Source: Plecoglossus altivelis (lineage: Eukaryota; Chordata; Actinopteri; Osmeriformes; Plecoglossidae). From it: a DNA stretch of 64,000 nt. The stretch covers positions 19,092,223 through 19,156,222 of the forward strand of contig BROE01000018.1 of the NCBI GenBank assembly GCA_036571765.1, in the 5' to 3' direction. A program made the translations under genes and the position numbers. Below the pieces are notes generated by a model. It worked only from the letters and a program-made list of their open reading frames with translations. It did no database searches and was not told where the DNA came from. Below are positions 57,501-64,000 of this stretch, piece by piece; the stretch's first letter is position 1, and each line of letters starts with the position of its first letter.

Positions 57501-60500
57501 AGCTCAAAGCAGAGTCAGATACACCAAAGACAGACTCTATGTGGGTGAGTAAGGTACAATGATCAATTGTGTAAAATGCTGCACTGAGATCAGGCAGAGT
57601 CAGTATTTAGTTGCAGCTCTGGCAGTGACAAACGATTGTAGGAGCAAATAAATCAATGTAAAAACCTATAGCCTCAAGAACCTATAGGTGTTATATATAT
57701 AAGGGATGTTGGATGCACAGATTTTTTGTGCAATAAAGATTTGTCTAAAATGGCAAAATTCTTCTCTTCATGAACCATAACTCCAATTGACTCGATTCTG
57801 AGACCGACTTGTGTAGGATACATTATACTATATTACAGAATTGCAAAATTATTCACATTTTCTAAAACTTTACACGTGTTGCACATATTTCATGTGTCCA
57901 TAGGTGTCACAGTGATCTAGGGACGATGTGTCAAAAATACTCTGATTCATCACAAGTTTATATGAAGACTCTTGACAACGTTTTGTACACAATCTGAAGA
58001 AGTTGAATGTAAGATGAAAAGTAGATTCATGGTGAATATTTGAAATGTACATGCTTGGCAAGATTACTGCTGCCATTCTTTCATACATAATCCTTTATAA
58101 CATTCAAAGTTACGCTACACCGCAATCCCTGAAACGAATGTGCGCTTCTAATACAGTGTTCGATAGTAGTGTAAAGCTACATGCGCATCCAGCAAAGTGA
58201 GGGCCCGGCCCGCCATTACCCATAGGTAGCGCTACAGGCCACATCCAAATGTCAATTTTCTAGGTAGTGGCATTTCTATTCCACCCCATAAGTCTGAAGT
58301 GTATGAAACTATATATGCCTTATTTCTTATGGGAAACCATACGATGGTGACCCATTCACAGTGAACATTTTGAATAACGTACAAATATCATATGAACCAT
58401 GACTCCAATTTTGACTTGAGAGTTGTATATACATAATAATATGTTTGCGCTCTCAGGACACCCTATTTGTTGAGGGTCATATGATTAAGATGGCCCAACC
58501 AATAGCTCATGGAAGAAATACGAGTCGAGTGAAGTGCACTGTATGCAAGCCGGCCCTTTTGTCTACATTAATTGTTCTTGTTGTTATTTAATTAGAATAT
58601 AAATGTAGACAATCCAGTTAGTTTCAACCAAGTAGGTACTTTCATCGGAAAGCTAACACCCATCGTTTTCGGCAAACACAGTCCACGGCTGCGGTTTCCG
58701 ATAACGATGTATGCCTACCTTACCTGTTAAGACTCATCATTATTTCTTACGTGCGTTTCCCGAACTTGCTTGCAGGAGAACAGTCGTACGTGTCTCTTGA
58801 GTACCACTTAACAAGATGCTGTCCATTTACTGAGTTAAGATTGTTCTGACGCTTGAAGACTTTAAAATGAAAACGGTAACCAAAATAATTGATAAAATAC
58901 GCCGCACAGAATTATTTGCCGTCAATACAAAGAACTTCTTATATTTATTATAGCTTACATATTCAGCTAATTTCCGATATATCCATGGGTTCTCATGAAC
59001 AGCAGTTACACAAAACAGTTTCATGGGTTGGCGCAGCAATAAACGAAGAAAGAATTAACAAACAAATATTGGTCCTAAAAATAGTATAAAATTGAAATAT
59101 AGCTCTTGTAGTGTGCAACAGTAACTAGAAGTGCGTTGACATAACGCTTTCATGAGTACAATAACACAACAACATTTGAACATTGACGTTGTTTATTGGA
59201 ATAGGTATGGTACGCTAAAGCTCAGTGGATGAAGAAGCTGCTTTGGTTATTGTACTAGGTGGGTGTTGGTTATTGTACTAGGTGGGTGTGGGTTAGTGTA
59301 CTAGGTGGGTGTTGGTTAGTGTACTAGGTGGGTGTGGGTTATTGTACTAGGTGGGTGTTGGTTAGTGTACTAGGTGGGTGTGGGTTAGTGTACTAGGTGG
59401 GTGTGGGTTAGTGTACTAGGTGGGTGTGGGTTAGTGTTCTAGGTGGGTGTGGGTTAGTGTTCTAGGTGGGTGTGGGTTAGTGTTCTAGGTGGGTGTGGGT
59501 TAGTGTTCTAGGTGGGTGTGGGTTAGTGTTCTAGGTGGGTGTGGGTTAGTGTTCTAGGTGGGTGTGGGTTAGTGTACTAGGTGGGTGTGGGTTAGTGTAC
59601 TAAGTGGGTGTGGGTTAGTGTACTAGGTGGGTGTGGGTTAGTGTACTAGGTGGGTGTTGGCTAGTGTACTAGGTGGATGTTGGCTAATGTACTAGGTGGG
59701 TGTGGGTTAGTGTACTAGGTGGGTGTTGGCTAGTGTACTAGGTGGGTGTGGGTTAGTGTACTAGGTGGGTGTTGGCTAGTGTACTAGGTGGGTGTTGGTT
59801 AGTGTACTAGGTGGGTGTTGGCTAGTGTACTAGGTGGGTGTGGGTTAGTGTACTAGGTGGATGTTGGCTAGTGTACTAGGTGGGTGTGGGTTAGTGTACT
59901 AGGTGGGTGTTGGCTAGTGTACTAGGTGGGTGTGGGTTAGTGTACTAGGTGGGTGTGGGTTAGTGTACTAGGTGGGTGTTGGCTAGTGTACTAGGTGGGT
60001 GTTGGCTAGTGTACTAGGTGGGTGTTGGTTAGTGTACTAGGTGGGTGTGGGTTAGTGTACTAGGTGGCGTGCTGCGGTTTAGTGACTAGGTGAGGTGTTG
60101 GCTAGACTGCTTACTACGGTGGGTGTTGGCTAGATGTAACTAGGTGAGGTGTTGGTATAGTGTACTAGGTGGAGGTTAGTGGGTTATTGTACTAGCGTGG
60201 GTGTGGGTTAGTTACTAGGTGGACATGTTGCAGCTAATGTCACATACGGGTGCGGTGTGGCTGATAGTGTACTAGCCGTGGGTGTGGAGTTACGTGTTAC
60301 TACGGTGAGATGTTGGGTTAGATAGTACTAGCGTGGGTGGTGGCGTTAAGATACTAGGTGGGTTTGGCTAGTGTATTACTCAGCGTGAGTGTTGGTTAGA
60401 TGCTACTAGAGTGGGTGTTGGCTAGCTGTACTAGGTGGGTGTGGGTAGATGTACTAGGTGAGGTGTTGCTCCATTAGAATATGTACTCAGACCGTGGATT

Positions 60501-63404
60501 GTTGGCTAGTGATGTACTAGGTTGGGGTGTTGGCTAGCTTACTAGTGGAATGTTGGCTATATATCAGCGTGGGTTGGGGTTAAGCTGTACTAGGTGGGGT
60601 GTTGAGCAAGATGCTTACTAGGTGGTGTGGGTTAGCCTTACATAAGATGGAGCTGTGGAGTACAGATGTACTGAGTTGGGTGTGGCGTTAGATGTACTAG
60701 GTGAGTAGCGTGTATGGCTAAGCTGTACATAAGTGGATGTATGGCTAATGTTAACTAGGGTGAGTGTGGGTTAGATGTACTAGCGTGAGGTGTTGCTAGT
60801 TTACTGACGTGGGCTGTGGGTTAGTCTGTACTAGAGTGGTGTGGATTAGCTGTACATAGGTGGGTGTGGGTTAGATTTGTACTAGGGGAGTGCTTGGACA
60901 GATGTACCTAGGTGGGTGTTGGTTATAGTGTACTAGGTGACGGTGAGGGTATAGTGATACTAGAGTGACAGGTGATTGAGTAGCTGTACATAAGGTGCCG
61001 GAGTGTGGCAGTTAGTTATGTACAGCGTGGAGATTGTGGGTTAGTGATACTAGGTGGGTGTTCGGTTAGCTGTAACTAGGTGCGGTGTGTGTATATCTGT
61101 TTACTACGGCTGAGTGTATCGGATAGATCGTACTAGGTGGGTGTTGGGTTATTGATACTATCGTGGGTGGCTGGGTAGTGTTACTCAGGCTGGGTGTTGG
61201 CTATGTAACTAGGTGGATGTTGCGCTAAATGTACTTAGGTGAGGTGGTGGTAAGTAGTACTAGAGTGGGTTGGCTAGTTACTAGGTGGTGTGGCGTTAGC
61301 TAGTAACATAGGTGCGTGTTGATATACGATGTACCTAGCAGTGGTGTGATAGATGTACTAGTGAGTGTTGCCTAGATGTACTAGTGGGTGTCGGTTAGTG
61401 TACTAGGTAGTGTACGTGCGCGTTAGTGTACTAGGTGGGTGTGGGTTAGTGTACAAGGTGGATGTTGGCTAGTGTACTAGGTGGATGCTAGTAAACAGGT
61501 TAATTTATTCTTCTCTATTCTACTCTTTTTGACCAGCCATATTCAGTGATTTAAGTCAAGTTGAAATGTTAGAATCCAGTCAAATCAGAGGGTAGGATTA
61601 GGACAGGATTTGGTTGTGCTGTGCTATATACAAACAATTGTCACTTAATACTATTACTGCATTGGAGTGGCTTGCTCGATACAGCGCGATGAGTTATGTC
61701 ATGGATTTGGCGTGATGATGAACCACACTGTCTGTTAATATTGCCAGTAGTGAAAAGTAATTGACTAAAATAGGATGCTCACATAAATGTATCCCACAGA
61801 TGCAAAATGCACGTGGCAAAGTTTAGAATAAAATATAAAAACATGCTATAAACCGGTGAGGTGTATTGTGCTGAGGCATATAAGCTAGTCAATGTAGCCT
61901 ACATCACCTTAGTTTAAAGGCCTATAAGCTAGTCAATGTAGCCTACATCACCTTAGTTTAAAGGCCTAGAAGTTAGTCAATGTAGCCTACATCACCTTAG
62001 TTTAAAGGCCTATAAGTTAGTCAATGTAGTCTACATCACCTTAGTTTAAAGGCCTATAAGCTAGTCAATGTAGCCTACATCACCTTAGTTTTAAAGGCCT
62101 ATAAGCTAGTCAATGTAGCCTACGTCACCTTAGTTTAAAGGCCTATAAGATAGTCAATGTAGCCTACATCACCTTAGTTTAAAGGCCTATAAGCTAGTCA
62201 ATGTAGCCTACATCACCTTAGTTTAAAGGCCTATAAGCTTGTCAATGTAGCCTACATCACCTTCGTTTAAAGGCCTAGAAGCTAGTCAATGTAGTCTAAA
62301 TTACCTGAGTTTCAATTATATTTTACATGATAACAAGTAAATATCAGTTCATAATTAAATTTTTAGTATCAATAACCCTGAACAGAATGCTTTCCATCAC
62401 AGGATGATGAAGATGGTGATGATGAGACATAGACTGCTATGTGTGCAACTGCAATTTAATGTAATCTCATGTGTACCCAGTTACCACTAAAGGAGTTTTA
62501 CAAACTTCTTCTCATAGGCAATAAAGACCTAATTACATTTCAGTTATTTATCTTGATTTTTGTGGCAAAAACCATTTGTTTGGTTCTGAGTGCATGTCCA
62601 CCATGTGTAATATTAGTAATGTAATGGCTGGGAATGTTGCAAACATAAATTGCTTTATTATTGCTACAGTTTACTTGATTAATTAATAAAATCTAATTAT
62701 TGTCCTTTCCAGCCCACTATCCTGAAGTCTAAGCAAATTTAATTTAATTTGAGATTGTCATCTGAACCAGGAAAAGACACTCCATGTCTGCCAACTGCAT
62801 CAGTCTCGGCAGGGGTGGGGGATACATAGAAATGCAGTGCTTATAAAGGAGAGCTGGTTAGGTTCACAGAATCAGTTACCATGGACACTCACCCTCAGTT
62901 GGCGTTGCCTGTTTTCTGTAACAGTTATAACTCTTCCTTTTCCCAACCCTCCATGCAAACATTGTGTTGCTGTGATGAAAGTCCTGTTTTTGGTTGGATA
63001 TGAGAATGCCAGCCATTTTGAGTTTGCATGGCATGTGCTGTCTTGATAAGCATTCCAGCAGACCTGTTGTCTTTAACAGGTAGGAGGGTAGAATGGTGGA
63101 AAATATCTCAATGGATTAAATACATAGACAGATGTGTTTAGTGACTTAGCATGTTTTATAGTGTAGCAGAGTAATAAAGATCCATGTAGCTTCTATACTG
63201 GTGAGGATTCGCCACTGAATGGAGAGATAACTATTTGGATGCAACTCAGATGAACCCATTTTACCCTCCCGAGGTGTTACGCTAGTTTGGCAGGGCTGTC
63301 AGTACCAGCAGTAACTCTCTCTTCCCTCTGCAGTGATGATGGCCAAGGAAAAACCGCCCATCACAGTGGTCGGAGATGTGGGAGGCAGAATTGCCATCAT
63401 TGTG
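48519..63404 (+). CDS. prpsap1: phosphoribosyl pyrophosphate synthetase-associated protein 1 (5' part)
   Basis: Non-catalytic subunit (PAP39) of the PRPP synthetase complex; it dampens PRPS activity and so nucleotide precursor supply. Exons with exact phases: 48519-48601, 49249-49301, 49478-49544, 50720-50892, 51478-51593, 51673-51728, 53038-53183 and 63334-63404, giving 255 codons; the rest lies beyond the window. Seen: start MNVPKTGYRVFSANSTAACT, ESVRGQTIFIIQTIP, NIIGVIPYFPYSKQCKMRKR, DLHQKEIQGFFSFPVDNLRA, RAQSYAERLRLGLAVMHGEA and ITVVGDVGGRIAIIV, which should be followed by the DDIIDD loop. The YRVFSANSTAACTELAKRIT start and ELPLMMAKEKPP favour PRPSAP1 over PRPSAP2. Intron 7 is about 10 kb and full of repeats. 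Confidence 0.96.
49560..50590. repeat. ACAGACATCACTACAGACAGCAGCAC repeat in prpsap1 intron 3
   Basis: About 1 kb of mixed 12- to 26-bp units (ACAGACATCACT, ACAGACAGCAGC) starting a few bases after the exon 3 donor. A 371-codon frame through it is an artefact. Confidence 0.93.
51135..51472. repeat. CTGTCCCCTTCTGTCT repeat at the prpsap1 exon 5 acceptor
   Basis: Pyrimidine-rich units that serve as a very long polypyrimidine tract before exon 5. Confidence 0.9.
51985..52350. repeat. CTAGCCTTCTAGCCTAG repeat in prpsap1 intron 6
   Basis: Irregular units of about 10-17 bases built on AGCCTTCTAGCC. Confidence 0.85.
52735..53035. repeat. CCTCCCTTCCTCTCTC repeat at the prpsap1 exon 7 acceptor
   Basis: About 300 bases of pyrimidine repeat reaching the acceptor CTACAG at 53032-53037. 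Confidence 0.9.
53395..53665. repeat. 21-bp ATCAACACCACTGTCATGACA repeat in prpsap1 intron 7
   Basis: About 12 units, the second half with ACTAACATCACATCAACACC. Confidence 0.9.
53880..55020. repeat. GGATCACTG / GGGAGGGCTT minisatellite in prpsap1 intron 7
   Basis: About 1.1 kb of alternating blocks GGATCACTGGATCACTG, GAGCTGGGAGGGCTT and CAGCAGGGAGAGCTT, with a higher-order pattern. The roughly 400-codon open frame through it is a repeat artefact. Confidence 0.93.
55210..55400. repeat. ~35-bp GTCTGGGCAGTATGTTATAC repeat
   Basis: About five units in prpsap1 intron 7. Confidence 0.85.
55500..55985. repeat. ~30-bp ACTGCTCTATAACCCTCCTA repeat
   Basis: About 15 units of ACTGCTCTATAACCCTCCTA followed by TCCACTCTTAT in prpsap1 intron 7. 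Confidence 0.9.
56035..56245. repeat. ~59-bp repeat, GTAACCAGACTGTCCCCATG
   Basis: About three and a half units containing GTAACCAGACTGTCCCCATG and ATCCAGACTGATTCCCGG. Confidence 0.88.
56420..57625 (-). mobile_element. degenerate L2-like LINE fragment (reverse transcriptase)
   Basis: On the minus strand, 57390-57440 reads VNYGVPQGSILGPLLFSVY and about 57265-57300 reads FHFYADDTQIYIHP, the conserved reverse transcriptase core (YADD). Further on, 56550-56972 reads SRIDYCNALLSGASKATL, NKLQWVQNCAARILT, HITPILHTLHWLPV and ILMLTYKALSGLAP, the usual C-terminal part of L2-type ORFs in fish. Stops and frame changes separate the parts, so the copy is inactive. It is 5'-truncated and sits in prpsap1 intron 7 in antisense orientation. 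Confidence 0.85.
57626..59210. other. prpsap1 intron 7, nothing recognised
   Basis: AT-rich. AACCATAACTCCAATT (about 57775) and AACCATGACTCCAATT (about 58395) suggest an old dispersed repeat present twice. No gene is seen. Confidence 0.45.
59235..61490. repeat. 23-bp minisatellite in prpsap1 intron 7
   Basis: About 95 copies of GGTGGGTGTGGGTTAGTGTA followed by CTA. 59235-60060 and 61390-61490 are clean; 60060-61390 is full of scattered single-base indels. Confidence 0.95.
61870..62305. repeat. 44-bp minisatellite in prpsap1 intron 7
   Basis: About ten copies of GGCCTATAAGCTAGTCAATG followed by TAGCCTACATCACCTTAGTT and TAAA. Confidence 0.95.
62306..63333. other. end of prpsap1 intron 7, nothing recognised
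   Basis: Unique-looking sequence up to the acceptor CTCTGCAG before exon 8. Confidence 0.5.
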
Positions 63405-63479
63405 GTGAGTTACTTGAAGGTTTGCCTGCTGTTCACCTGTTTGTCCTCGGGCCAAGGTCAACAAGAGTCAGAGTCGGGT

Positions 63480-63975
63480 CAGGAAGTCAGTACAGCAGTG
63501 TAAATGAGTATCATAGCAGTGTAAATGTGCACTACAGCTGTATAGAAGCTAGCTACGTACATCAGAATATAGCAGCATGGCTCCCTACATCAGAATATAG
63601 CAGTATGGCTCCCTACATCAGAATATAGCAGTATGGCTCGGTACTTCAGAATATAGCAGTATGGCTCCCTACATCAGAATATAGCAGTATGGCTCCCTAC
63701 ATCAGAATATAGCAGTATGGCTCGGTACTTCAGAATATAGCAGTATGGCTCCCTACTAGTATAGCAGTATGGCTCGGTACTTCAGAATATAGCAGTATGG
63801 CTCCTACATCAGAATATAGCCCAGTATGGCTCGGTAACTTCAGAATAATAGCAGTATGGCTCGGTACTTCAAGAATTAGCAGTATGGCTCCCTACCATCA
63901 GATATAGCAGTATGGTGCCGTTCCCCTACATCAGAGAAAATATAGCAGTATTGGCTCCCTACCTTCAATCTTCAA
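63480..63975. repeat. TAGCAGTATGGCTCCCTACATCAGAATA repeat in prpsap1 intron 8
   Basis: About 15 units of roughly 28 bases beginning shortly after the exon 8 donor and becoming irregular from 63750. Confidence 0.9.
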
Positions 63976-64000
63976 TTCATATTTTTGCAACGGCCCATGC

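Overview
The window is vertebrate nuclear DNA, almost certainly from a teleost fish. It has large intron-containing genes with GT/AG junctions, fish-type LINE remnants, a TTAA-flanked MITE and a very high load of tandem repeats. Seven genes can be read, and all have counterparts on human chromosome 17q25.1: evpl, aanat, snhg16, fbf1, prcd, cygb and prpsap1. The fish order differs: evpl and fbf1 sit beside the aanat/snhg16/prcd/cygb/prpsap1 cluster instead of several hundred kilobases away. That human comparison is from general knowledge, not from a search.

Layout: 1-690 is a broken RTE/Rex3-like LINE 3' end. 900-11146 (+) holds the last exons of envoplakin, including a 3.4-kb final exon. 15043-16588 (-) is a complete three-exon arylalkylamine N-acetyltransferase. 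18349-19455 (+) is a spliced non-coding snoRNA host gene with two SNORD1-type box C/D snoRNAs in its introns. 19493-32311 (-) is complete fbf1, reconstructed as 27 coding exons with every phase consistent (1,179 codons plus stop). 34948-35780 (-) is prcd, a two-exon gene of only 47 codons. 38946-45016 (-) is cytoglobin, whose last exon runs into a minisatellite. 48519-63404 (+) is the first 255 codons of prpsap1, which continues past the right edge.

The genes do not form a pathway. Themes are epithelium (evpl), melatonin synthesis (aanat), cilia and photoreceptors (fbf1, prcd), haem protein (cygb), nucleotide precursor synthesis (prpsap1) and rRNA modification (snhg16 snoRNAs). Transcription units are compact: snhg16 and fbf1 converge with 3' ends that touch, and aanat/snhg16 and cygb/prpsap1 are head to head.

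The most unusual feature is that many minisatellites are anchored on splice junctions. Their units carry the last or first 8-25 bases of the neighbouring exon plus the intact donor or acceptor, repeated 2 to about 17 times. I see this in at least nine junctions, most of them in fbf1, plus an exon-derived array in cygb. Several long arrays (for example 60060-61400) contain irregular indels that look like unpolished long-read consensus, so copy numbers and some frames should be treated with care.
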